Of a stretch of DNA of 22,943 bases, positions 8,169 to 14,353 are shown one piece after another. How positions within the stretch are numbered: the first letter of the stretch is position 1; every line of letters starts with the position of its first letter. Below the pieces are notes generated by a model. That model was not told where the DNA came from and ran no database searches. It saw nothing but the letters and a program-made list of their open reading frames with translations. Position numbers and translations under genes: made by a program. Source of the stretch: Defluviitaleaceae bacterium (GTDB lineage: Bacteria > Bacillota > Clostridia > Lachnospirales > WRAA01); NCBI GenBank assembly GCA_009780445.1, contig WRAA01000005.1:1-22943 (forward strand), read 5' to 3'.

Positions 8169-8992
8169 TACCGCTTACTCGCTGCCTCGCTGCCTTCTTT
8201 TTTAAGTTTTCTTAAGTATCCTGCGACAAGCAGTGCAGCAATCGTTGATACCAACATACCAAGGAGCAGCAACGGCATATTGTTTATCAGGCCTGTTAAA
8301 GGCATTACTGCCAGCGGTACAGGGGTGTCGTCAATTTCAACATACCCTGCGTCCGCGTCGCCCTGCAATGCTCCCAGGGGCACAAGACCGTCTTCAAGGT
8401 CTGCAAACTCCGCGTCCGCGTCGCCTGCCAGCGCGCCAAGAGGCACAACACCGTCTCCGAGAGCCACAGAGCCGTCTCCAAGGAGTATGTCGCCGTCAGC
8501 CTGTGTTCCGGCACCGAGTGCGCCGGCACCTCCCAAGGCGGGTGGGCCGGGAGCAGCAGTTCCGCCTGCGCCGCCATCATCTCCGCCGCCGTCGCCATCA
8601 TCTCCGCCGTCGCCGAGGTTGGCCGGGGTGTTCCACATCGCATATACGTTTATGTGGAATGTTACGGGGGTATTAGCGGTAAACGCTGTTCCGCCGCCGT
8701 CAGCCTCTGTGTTCCATCCGCCAAATGTCAAACCCGCGGGCGGAACCACACCAGGCATAACGAAGCCGCTTGATGCCATTGTTTCTCCGTAAGGAATCGT
8801 GGGTGACACAAAAGCTATACCGCCGCCGCCGGCCACGCCTGGCCAGTTGTTGTTGAATATTACGTTGTACTCGCCCGGGTCTACTATGTTTATGCTTATA
8901 ACAGTGCTTTCCTGGGCGGTAACTACGGTAAGGCTTAGCGGAAAGACAAGAGCCACCGCTAGAACTAACGCGAAAATACCGGGTATTTTCAT
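8168..8992 (-). CDS. Sortase-type (MPLTG) surface protein with an InlB-type repeat
   Basis: A predicted wall-attached protein of 274 residues. A signal peptide (about 1-27) precedes one InlB/Flg_new repeat (about 43-121, with LTFGGWNTEADGGGTAF and VYAMW). A Gly/Asp/Ala-rich linker (126-167) and two copies of a VPLGALxGDADA repeat (183-214) follow. The C-terminus is a cell-wall sorting signal: MPLTG (230-234), a hydrophobic segment (239-259) and a basic tail RKLKK. MPLTG fits the LPxTG pattern with Met for Leu. No sortase gene is in the window. The ATG has GAGGTG upstream at 9 nt. First gene of the WxL-type operon, it matches the small LPxTG proteins (CscD-type) of such clusters in gene content. 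The sorting call is strong; the function is unknown. Confidence 0.8.
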   Translation of the reverse strand: MKIPGIFALVLAVALVFPLSLTVVTAQESTVISINIVDPGEYNVIFNNNWPGVAGGGGIAFVSPTIPYGETMASSGFVMPGVVPPAGLTFGGWNTEADGGGTAFTANTPVTFHINVYAMWNTPANLGDGGDDGDGGGDDGGAGGTAAPGPPALGGAGALGAGTQADGDILLGDGSVALGDGVVPLGALAGDADAEFADLEDGLVPLGALQGDADAGYVEIDDTPVPLAVMPLTGLINNMPLLLLGMLVSTIAALLVAGYLRKLKKEGSEAASKR

Positions 8993-9209
8993 TAATACTT
9001 CACCTCGCTAACTACCGGACAATACATTATTGCCATGGTAGTCTTTAGCCCTTTGCCGTTAAGGTATATCACAACAATTTTCGGGCCGGTTATGCTCAAA
9101 ACTTCAAAATCCGAAATCCGTGTCTACCCTAAATAAGCTCCCCCTTCTCTCTTCTGAAATTTTTTCAAAAAGCATTGGAGCGTACAGCAAGCGTCATTCA
9201 TTTGACACA
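8993..9209 (-). promoter_or_regulatory. Long untranslated leader of the WxL surface operon, with a hairpin next to the RBS
   Basis: From the predicted start near 9209 to the ATG at 8992 there are about 215 untranslated bases. The last part forms a clear hairpin at 9048-9008: CTA-ACTACC pairs with GGTAGT-TAG around a 3-nt bulge, and an inner GGCAATA pairs with TATTGTC. The outer stem ends directly against the CGAGGTG ribosome-binding site (9007-9001). A second possible pairing is TTTCGG with CCGAAA further upstream. No known riboswitch was recognised. Regulation through the leader is inferred from its length and structure. Confidence 0.5.
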
Positions 9210-9215
9210 AGGTAA

Positions 9216-9244
9216 AATATACCATAAACTCCAACGCAAGTCAA
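9216..9244 (-). promoter_or_regulatory. Sigma-A type promoter of the WxL surface operon
   Basis: On the minus strand, TTGACT (9244-9239), a 17-nt spacer and TATATT (9221-9216) give a near-consensus promoter aimed at the four surface genes. It lies about 40 bp from the inverted repeat at 9285-9390. Confidence 0.8.
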
Positions 9245-9284
9245 GTAACGTTTCCGATTGTTAACATTTCATCGTTACAAACAT

Positions 9285-9390
9285 CACAAGGGCTTCGCCC
9301 TTGACCCATGACTGCGAAATTTGTTTGGCCGGAGGCTGCGCCAACCGGGTACAAATTCCATAGTTACGGGTCAAGGGCGAAGCCCTTGTG
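9285..9390. repeat. Inverted repeat with self-palindromic arms
   Basis: Two 23-bp arms (9285-9307 and 9368-9390) are perfect inverted copies. Each arm also contains its own small hairpin, AAGGGC-TTC-GCCCTT. Between them the pairing continues imperfectly (AAATTTGT with ACAAATTC, then TTGGC with GCCAA), so the whole 106 bp can fold into one long hairpin. It resembles short palindromic intergenic repeats. A 75-codon open frame running through it has no ribosome-binding site or protein-like pattern and is not called. Confidence 0.75.
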
Positions 9391-9418
9391 GGGTGCGGGG
9401 CAAGGCTCCGCGGTCTTA

Positions 9419-9583
9419 TATAGTTGATTGAGTTGAAAACGGCCTTGCCTTTGCGGTCTTTTCGCCGCAACGCGTCGTCGTTGCTCACTTGCGTACCACT
9501 GCGGGTACGCGGCGTTCGTCTCTCCTAGCCTTGCGCCAAAAATCCTCGCAAATGCAAGACCATTTTCAACTCAATCAACTATA
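9419..9583. repeat. Inverted-repeat element, copy 1 (165 bp, TATAG...CTATA ends)
   Basis: Perfect 21-bp terminal inverted repeats (9419-9439 and 9563-9583) begin TATAGTTGATTGAG. Imperfect pairing continues inward for about 30 bp. The centre holds a palindrome GCGTACC...GGGTACGC. The core matches, on the opposite strand, the element at 10448-10611. If the outer TA pairs are target duplications it would be a mariner/IS630-type miniature element, but there is no coding sequence. The stop codon of the GerMN-domain gene lies inside its right end. Confidence 0.75.
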
Positions 9584-10022
9584 GCACATTCAGCGGCCGC
9601 ATAACCCTGTAGAAATCGTCGTTGTCCACGAGGATTGTAACAACATCAATTTCCGGAACCGCCAGCAATGTTTCGGCTATCTGCGGGCGCAGAATGTTGG
9701 TGTAGTACTCTTCGCCGAAGCTGCGCACTTCCCGCGAGAGATTGAGGGTGATATGCCCGTTGTTTACGATAAGGGTCAGCACCCTTGTGCCCGGCGGCGC
9801 GAAGTTTGGGCTGTTTGCTCTGTCGAACAGCGCGTCCATCAGGGCGGCGGCGAGTTCCTCCGTCGTGGACGTTTCGGGCAGCTCCACCTCCACCGCGCCG
9901 AAGCCCACGCTTCCGTCCTCATCTACGTAAATATTGTAGACAGCGGCAGGGTTCGCGCCCGCCATGACGGCAAGCGTCAGCACCGCGCACACAAGCACCG
10001 CCGCCGCGTACAATCTGCGCAA
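9579..10022 (-). CDS. GerMN-domain secreted or membrane-anchored protein (spore-related)
   Basis: 147 residues: an N-terminal hydrophobic export segment (about 5-25), then a single GerMN-like domain (about 55-140), recognisable from EELAAALMDALF, the GTRVLTLIVNNGHITLNLS strand pair and the final VVTILVDN strand. GerM proteins act in sporulation and germination; B. subtilis GerM carries two such domains and is a lipoprotein, whereas this has one and no lipobox Cys. The start is TTG at 10022 with AAGGAG 7 nt upstream, 1 nt after the spoVAE stop, so the two are translationally coupled. The last codons (CTA then TAG stop) fall in the terminal repeat of the adjacent 165-bp element, so the native C-terminus may have been changed by that insertion. 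Confidence 0.75.
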   Translation of the reverse strand: MRRLYAAAVLVCAVLTLAVMAGANPAAVYNIYVDEDGSVGFGAVEVELPETSTTEELAAALMDALFDRANSPNFAPPGTRVLTLIVNNGHITLNLSREVRSFGEEYYTNILRPQIAETLLAVPEIDVVTILVDNDDFYRVMRPLNVL

Positions 10023-10023
10023 C

Positions 10024-10377
10024 CTACTTCTCCTTGGGCGCGAACAGCAGGGAGGCCATCAGGCTGAACAGCACCGCAGCCGAAATGCCCGCCGCCGCCG
10101 CGGTTATTCCGCCCGTGAGAATGCCCGACACCCCGCGGTTGGCCACCGCGTCGCGCACACCCGTCCAGAGCAGGTAGCCGAAGCCCGGCAGGGGCACCAT
10201 CGCCCCGGCTCCCGCCCAGTTCGCAAACGGTTCGTACAGCCCAAGCGCGCCAAGCACACAGCCCGCCACAACAAAAATAACCAAGATCCGCGCGGGCGCG
10301 AGCTTCGTCTTGTCCAGCAATATCTGGCCCAACACGCATATAAGCCCTCCCGCGATAAACGCATTAACAAACTGCAT
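10024..10377 (-). CDS. spoVAE: Stage V sporulation protein AE (SpoVAE/SpoVAEB)
   Basis: A small integral membrane protein of the spore inner-membrane SpoVA channel, which moves dipicolinic acid into the forespore and out during germination. The 117-residue product matches the family length. The pattern is highly typical: GGLICVLGQILLDKTKLAPARILV, then GALGLYEPFANWAGAGAMVPLPGFGYLL, then GGITAAAAGISAAVLFS, with several membrane segments. I chose ATG 10377 because GAGGTG lies 4 nt upstream and the sigma-G-type promoter would leave only about 11 nt before the other ATG (10389), which has no ribosome-binding site. The usual partners spoVAC and spoVAD are not adjacent; upstream is a repeat element and divergent gltX. 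The GerMN gene follows after 1 nt. Confidence 0.93.
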   Translation of the reverse strand: MQFVNAFIAGGLICVLGQILLDKTKLAPARILVIFVVAGCVLGALGLYEPFANWAGAGAMVPLPGFGYLLWTGVRDAVANRGVSGILTGGITAAAAGISAAVLFSLMASLLFAPKEK

Positions 10378-10405
10378 ACCGCACCTCATACATAGTTGAT
10401 GGTGC

Positions 10406-10435
10406 TAGTATGCATCAACGGCGCGATATTATTCG
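10406..10435 (-). promoter_or_regulatory. spoVAE: Sigma-G type (forespore) promoter of spoVAE
   Basis: On the minus strand CGAATA (10435-10430), a 17-nt spacer and CATACTA (10412-10406) match the sigma-G consensus (TGAATA, CATACTA) at all but one position. A start near 10400 would precede spoVAE by about 23 nt. Forespore expression is what is known for spoVA genes in B. subtilis. Confidence 0.75.
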
Positions 10436-10447
10436 CAATGTCGATTC

Positions 10448-10611
10448 TATAGCCATTCAACTTGAAAACACTCCAAGCAAACGCAGGATTTTTGCGTAAG
10501 TGCTAGGAATGAGGGACGACGCGTACCCACAGGGTACGCTAGAAGTGAATGACGACGCAATTGCGCAAAAAGACAAGTTTGATTGGAGTGTTTTTAAGTT
10601 GAATGGCTATA
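10448..10611. repeat. Inverted-repeat element, copy 2 (164 bp, TATAG...CTATA ends)
   Basis: The 29-bp arms (10448-10476 and 10583-10611) match at 28 positions; the exception is a G opposite T. The core (GCGTACC...GGTACGC palindrome, flanked by TCCTAGC-like and GCGTCGTC-like blocks, and a CGCAAAAATCCT-like stretch) matches the reverse strand of the copy at 9419-9583. The terminal arms share only TATAG and an AAAA patch with that copy. It fills the gap between the spoVAE and gltX promoters, ending 12-13 bp from each -35 box. Confidence 0.78.
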
Positions 10612-10624
10612 CACGTTTCATCCC

Positions 10625-10653
10625 TTTACATCGTGGTGCAAATGGCTTATACT
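10625..10653 (+). promoter_or_regulatory. gltX: Sigma-A type promoter of gltX
   Basis: TTTACA (10625-10630), a 17-nt spacer and TATACT (10648-10653). Transcription would begin near 10660, about 30 nt before the gltX GTG. Confidence 0.75.
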
Positions 10654-10689
10654 GTTGTTGAGTAAATCTACAGACAAGGAGCCATTCGA

Positions 10690-12132
10690 GTGACAACTAA
10701 CATCAGAACCCGCTTCGCCCCAAGCCCGACAGGCTACATGCACATCGGAAATCTGCGCACCGCGCTGTATGAATACCTTCTTGCGCGTTCCGGCGGCGGG
10801 AAATTCTTGCTTAGAATAGAGGATACCGACGTGGAGCGGTATGTGGAAGGCGCGACGGAAGTAATTTACAACACGCTGAAAGTCGCCGGGATACAGCACG
10901 ACGAAGGGCCGGACGTTGGCGGCCCGTTCGGCCCGTATGTGCAGTCCCGGCGGCGCGAAAGTTATGCGAAATATGCCGAGGAGCTTGTGGACAAGGGCGG
11001 CGCGTACATGTGCTTCTGCTCGAAGGAGCGGCTGGACAGCCTGAAGGAGCACGACCCCCACGCCAAGTATGACCGCGCGTGCCTGGCCTTGACCACGGAG
11101 GAAGCGCGGGCGCGCCGCGACCAAGGCGAGGGCTGCGTAATACGCCAGCTTATCCCCGACGGCGAGACGACCTTCCGCGACGAAATATTCGGCGACATCA
11201 CCGTCGCGCACACAGAGCTGGAGGATCAGGTGCTACTCAAGGCCGACGGATACCCGACCTATAACTTCGCCAATGTCGTGGACGACCATCTGATGCAGAT
11301 TTCCCACGTAGTCCGCGGCAGCGAATATCTGTCGTCCGCGGCGAAGTATACCCTGCTGTACCACGCCTTCGGCTGGGATGTGCCTGTGTACATCCACCTT
11401 CCGCCGGTGATGGGCAGTTCCGGCAAGAAGCTTTCAAAACGCCTGGGCGATTCGTCCTTTGAGGATCTTCTGCGCGAAGGTTTCCTGCCAGAGGCCATCG
11501 TCAACTATATCGCCCTGCTGGGCTGGAGCCCGGGCGGGGAGCGCGAGATCTACAGCCTTGGCGAGCTTGAAGAAATCTTCGGCACACAGGGGCTGAGCAA
11601 GTCCCCGTCTATTTTCGACAAGGTTAAGCTGACGTGGATGAACTCGGAATACTTTAAGAACATGGACGAGCAGAAGTTCTTCGTAATGGCGGAGCCGTAC
11701 TTAAAAGATGCCGTGAAGCGGCCCGGCGCGGATCTGCGCTTGCTGGCGGGAATGTGCCGGCCGCGTATCGAGTTCCTGACCGATATCACGAAGCTGCTTG
11801 GCTTTATCGACGAACTGCCAAGCTACGACATCGCCCTGTTCGAGCATAAGAAGATGAAGACCACCGCGTCAAACGCGCTGGAGAACCTGCGCAAAGTACT
11901 TCCGCGTCTGGAGGCCGTCGCGTTGTGGGATCTCGCCGGCATACGCGCAGAGCTGGAGGACTTCATCAAGGGCGAAGGACTAAAAAACGGCCAGGTATTC
12001 TGGCCGATACGCACCGCGCTTTCGGGCAAGGAATCCTCCCCGTGCGGCGCGCCGGAGCTTGCGGAGCTGCTGGGGCGTGAAGAAAGCCTGCGCCGTATAC
12101 GCCACGGCATAGAGCTGCTGGAACAATCATGA
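10690..12132 (+). CDS. gltX: Glutamyl-tRNA synthetase (GluRS, class I)
   Basis: Charges tRNA with glutamate in the cytoplasm. The 480-residue product has the expected length. The HIGH motif is HIGN (18-21) after RTRFAPSPTGYM, and the KMSKS loop is KKLSKR (about 246-251). A C-x-C...Y-x3-C arrangement (from YMCFCSK to YDRAC, about residues 105-135) fits the zinc-binding insert of many bacterial GluRS. The C-terminal part is the helical anticodon-binding region. Whether it is discriminating or also makes Glu-tRNA(Gln) cannot be read from the sequence. The start is GTG 10690 with AAGGAG about 8 nt upstream and a promoter at 10625-10653. Its stop overlaps the next start (ATGA), so the MoeA-like gene is probably translationally coupled. 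Confidence 0.96.
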   Translation: MTTNIRTRFAPSPTGYMHIGNLRTALYEYLLARSGGGKFLLRIEDTDVERYVEGATEVIYNTLKVAGIQHDEGPDVGGPFGPYVQSRRRESYAKYAEELVDKGGAYMCFCSKERLDSLKEHDPHAKYDRACLALTTEEARARRDQGEGCVIRQLIPDGETTFRDEIFGDITVAHTELEDQVLLKADGYPTYNFANVVDDHLMQISHVVRGSEYLSSAAKYTLLYHAFGWDVPVYIHLPPVMGSSGKKLSKRLGDSSFEDLLREGFLPEAIVNYIALLGWSPGGEREIYSLGELEEIFGTQGLSKSPSIFDKVKLTWMNSEYFKNMDEQKFFVMAEPYLKDAVKRPGADLRLLAGMCRPRIEFLTDITKLLGFIDELPSYDIALFEHKKMKTTASNALENLRKVLPRLEAVALWDLAGIRAELEDFIKGEGLKNGQVFWPIRTALSGKESSPCGAPELAELLGREESLRRIRHGIELLEQS

Positions 12133-13148
12133 GGAAGATACGCACACAGGACGCATTGGGCTGCATCATCCCCCATGATCTCACGCAGATAATACCCGGC
12201 GAGTTCAAGGGCGCGCGCTTCAAAAAAGGGCATGTTGTGCGCGAAGAGGACATCCCCGTGCTGCTTTCCATGGGCAAGGAACATCTGTACATTCTGGAGA
12301 TAGGCGAGGATATGGCGCACGAGGACGAGGGCGCAGGCGTCCTTGCTTCTCTTTGCGCGTCCGGCAACATGACGGCAAGCGCGCCTAGCGAGGGTAAGAT
12401 AGACCTGTTCGCCGAATCGGACGGGCTGTTGAAGGTGGACACCGCGAAGCTGGCCGCGCTTAACTCCGCGGGCAACATCGCCATCGCGTCACGCTATAGC
12501 GGCACGGTGCGCAAGGGCGACAAAATAGCCGGTATGCGCGTGATCCCCCTGCTGATCGAGCGTGCCGTGCTGGACAAGGCCGTGGAGATCGGAGCCGGCA
12601 AGCCGGTGTTTGGCATCCTCCCGTTTACGCACAAACGCTGTGCCATCATCACCACGGGCAACGAAGTCGCCGCGGGCAGGGTCAAGGACTCGTTCACCAC
12701 GGCCGTTATGGCGAAGCTTGCGAAGTTTCCGTCAACCGTAATCGGCACAAGCGTGGTTGGCGACGACCCCGCCAAGCAGACAGAACTCATTCACCACTAC
12801 GCGCAAAAAGGCGCGCAGATCATCATTCTGACAGGCGGCATGAGCGTAGACCCGGACGACCGCACGCCGCTGGCCATCCGCAACAGCGGCGCGGAGATCG
12901 TAAGCTACGGCGCGCCGGTCCTGCCCGGGTCTATGATGATGGTCTCGTACTATAACGGCGGCACCCCCGTGCTGGGTCTGCCGGGCTGCGTCATGTACTC
13001 GAAACGCACGATATTCGACATCCTGCTGCCCAAGTTCTTTGCAGACGACCCCGTTACGGGCGGCGACATCGCCGGGCTGGGTTACGGCGGGCTGTGCCTC
13101 AACTGCGAGGTCTGCGCCTTCCCGAACTGCGGCTTCGGCTCGCATTAA
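12129..13148 (+). CDS. MoeA/MogA-fold molybdopterin-binding protein with a C-terminal Cys motif
   Basis: 339 residues. The second half holds the MoCF (MoeA/MogA) fold: ITTGNEVAAGRVKDSF followed by ILTGGMSVDPDDRTPLAI, the usual molybdopterin-binding loops, then APVLPGSMMM and GLPGCVMY. The first 150 residues resemble MoeA domains only loosely. The C-terminus carries CLNCEVCAFPNCGFG, a four-Cys cluster that could bind metal. Related stand-alone proteins are annotated in Firmicutes as molybdopterin-binding proteins of uncertain role; true MoeA inserts molybdenum into the cofactor. No other molybdenum gene is in the window, so involvement in cofactor synthesis is inferred only. The start overlaps the gltX stop by 4 nt. 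nth follows after 13 nt. Confidence 0.82.
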   Translation: MRKIRTQDALGCIIPHDLTQIIPGEFKGARFKKGHVVREEDIPVLLSMGKEHLYILEIGEDMAHEDEGAGVLASLCASGNMTASAPSEGKIDLFAESDGLLKVDTAKLAALNSAGNIAIASRYSGTVRKGDKIAGMRVIPLLIERAVLDKAVEIGAGKPVFGILPFTHKRCAIITTGNEVAAGRVKDSFTTAVMAKLAKFPSTVIGTSVVGDDPAKQTELIHHYAQKGAQIIILTGGMSVDPDDRTPLAIRNSGAEIVSYGAPVLPGSMMMVSYYNGGTPVLGLPGCVMYSKRTIFDILLPKFFADDPVTGGDIAGLGYGGLCLNCEVCAFPNCGFGSH

Positions 13149-13161
13149 CGAGGTGCGGAGC

Positions 13162-13797
13162 ATGACACAACGCGCACGAATAACGGCCATCCTTGCCGCG
13201 CTGGATGATGTCTACGGCGATACCGGCAGGTGCTACCTAAATTATGACCCCGCGAAGAACTGGCAGCTGCTGATGGCGACAATCCTAAGCGCGCAGTGTA
13301 CGGACGACCGCGTGAACGTGGTGACGGAACAGCTCTTCGCGCAGTACCAAACTCTCGAGGACTTCGCGGCCGCGCCTGTCGCCCGGCTTGAAGAGGCCGT
13401 TCACTCCACCGGCTTCTATCGCAACAAGGCTCTGGGGCTGAAGGGCTGCGCGCAGATGATCTTGGACGCCCACGGCGGGCAGCTTCCCGGCGACATCGTA
13501 TCCCTCACCGCCATGCCCGGCGTAGGCCGCAAGACCGCCAACGTGGTGCGCGGCCACATTTTCGGCATACCCTCCATAGTCGTGGACACTCACGTGAAGC
13601 GCGTAACCAACAAGCTGGGTATCTCCAAGGAGCAGGACCCCGAAAAGCTGGAGTTCGCGCTGATGAAGCTGCTGCCCAAGCATCACTGGATACGCTACAA
13701 CACCCAGCTAATCGCCCACGGCCGAAAAATCTGCAAGGCACGCACGCCGGACTGCCACGCCTGCTTCCTGCGCGAACTCTGCGCCGGCCCGTCTTAA
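13162..13797 (+). CDS. nth: Endonuclease III (DNA glycosylase/AP lyase)
   Basis: A base-excision repair enzyme that removes oxidised pyrimidines and cuts the abasic site. 211 residues, the normal size. The helix-hairpin-helix is LTAMPGVGRKTANVV with catalytic Lys124; the catalytic Asp is D142 in VVDTHVKR. The [4Fe-4S] loop C191-x6-C198-x2-C201-x5-C207 is complete. LSAQCTDDRVN near the N-terminus is typical. The ATG at 13162 has GAGGTG 6 nt upstream; the frame is open further upstream (to 13039), but that would overlap the end of the preceding gene in a non-conserved way. It is last in the gltX operon. No obvious terminator follows. Confidence 0.96.
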   Translation: MTQRARITAILAALDDVYGDTGRCYLNYDPAKNWQLLMATILSAQCTDDRVNVVTEQLFAQYQTLEDFAAAPVARLEEAVHSTGFYRNKALGLKGCAQMILDAHGGQLPGDIVSLTAMPGVGRKTANVVRGHIFGIPSIVVDTHVKRVTNKLGISKEQDPEKLEFALMKLLPKHHWIRYNTQLIAHGRKICKARTPDCHACFLRELCAGPS

Positions 13798-13818
13798 TAA
13801 AACATTTAAGCAAACATA

Positions 13819-13848
13819 TTGACACGATATATATGCACGTTGTAGTAT
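13819..13848 (+). promoter_or_regulatory. Sigma-A type promoter of the small secreted protein gene
   Basis: TTGACA (13819-13824), an 18-nt spacer and TAGTAT (13843-13848), followed by a leader of about 40 nt and GGGAGTGG before the ATG at 13897. Confidence 0.7.
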
Positions 13849-13896
13849 ATCATCAACAGCAGTCAGCTATAAACAAAACTTTGGGAGTGGTTCACG

Positions 13897-14229
13897 ATGA
13901 AGGAAATGGTAACGCGTGCGGTGGCAGTGGCAGCGGCAACAATTATAGTCGGAATTGCCGCAACCGCAACAGTGACGGCAAGCGAGCCTGTAGGGTTTGC
14001 GGGCTGCCCCGTCAGGGGCATGGGCATGATGTGGGATGAGGACGGAACCTTCTTATCCCGTGAGGCTTTCAAGGAACGGCTTGACACGCTGATTTCCGAC
14101 GGCCTCATAAGTCTGCATGACAGAGAGTTTATGCTCGAAAGGTTTGAATTGTGCCGCGCTAACGACGGCGGCATCGCAGGCAGATGTGGCACAGGCGGCC
14201 GAGGCGCAGGCCGTGGTCTGATGCGGTAG
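13897..14229 (+). CDS. Small secreted protein of unknown function
   Basis: I do not recognise a firm family. The 110-residue product has an N-terminal signal peptide (about 1-29, alanine-rich, ending TVTAS). A Met/Gly-rich stretch (GCPVRGMGMMWDEDG) follows. A helical segment (FKERLDTLISDGLISLHDREFMLERFELC) resembles the short helix pairs in small secreted Firmicute proteins such as DUF2680. A Gly/Arg-rich tail completes it. Three Cys residues are present in the mature part. It has its own promoter and a ribosome-binding site (GGGAGTGG, 6 nt from the ATG), and a strong terminator follows after 6 nt, so it is a single-gene unit. Binding of a metal by the Met/Cys segment is possible but unproven. 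Confidence 0.72.
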   Translation: MKEMVTRAVAVAAATIIVGIAATATVTASEPVGFAGCPVRGMGMMWDEDGTFLSREAFKERLDTLISDGLISLHDREFMLERFELCRANDGGIAGRCGTGGRGAGRGLMR

Positions 14230-14235
14230 CAGGGT

Positions 14236-14311
14236 CTGTATTCAATAATTCAACGCCATCTTAGCGCGGATTAACGCCAAGGTGGCGTTGAATTATTGAG
14301 TACAGGTTTTT
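14236..14311 (+). terminator. Long-stem rho-independent terminator
   Basis: The 27-nt arms (14236-14262 and 14279-14305) pair along their whole length with two G-U pairs and a 16-nt loop, followed by G and TTTTTT. It ends the small secreted protein gene. The stem is about twice the usual length. It precedes the kinase gene's promoter. Confidence 0.85.
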
Positions 14312-14353
14312 TCTCGTATTTTTCCTCATTAGCTTTATTTTTGTCTACGAGTA

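Noticed and set aside
9001..9060. A GGCAAAGGGCTAAAG stretch in the surface operon leader, resembling part of a class I c-di-GMP riboswitch
   Set aside because: The essential first half (GGCAAACC with a GAAA-capped stem) is missing and the following pairing does not fit the class. It is reported only as an unassigned structured leader.
9201..9231. A plus-strand TTGACA with a weak -10 (TAAACT)
   Set aside because: It overlaps the much better minus-strand promoter, and no gene follows on the plus strand.
9261..9488. A 75-codon minus-strand frame in the repeat region
   Set aside because: It runs through two inverted-repeat elements, has no ribosome-binding site and no recognisable sequence.
9419..9583. 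Calling the inverted-repeat elements insertion sequences
   Set aside because: They contain no transposase and are only about 165 bp. A TA target duplication is possible but not proven, so they are listed as repeats.
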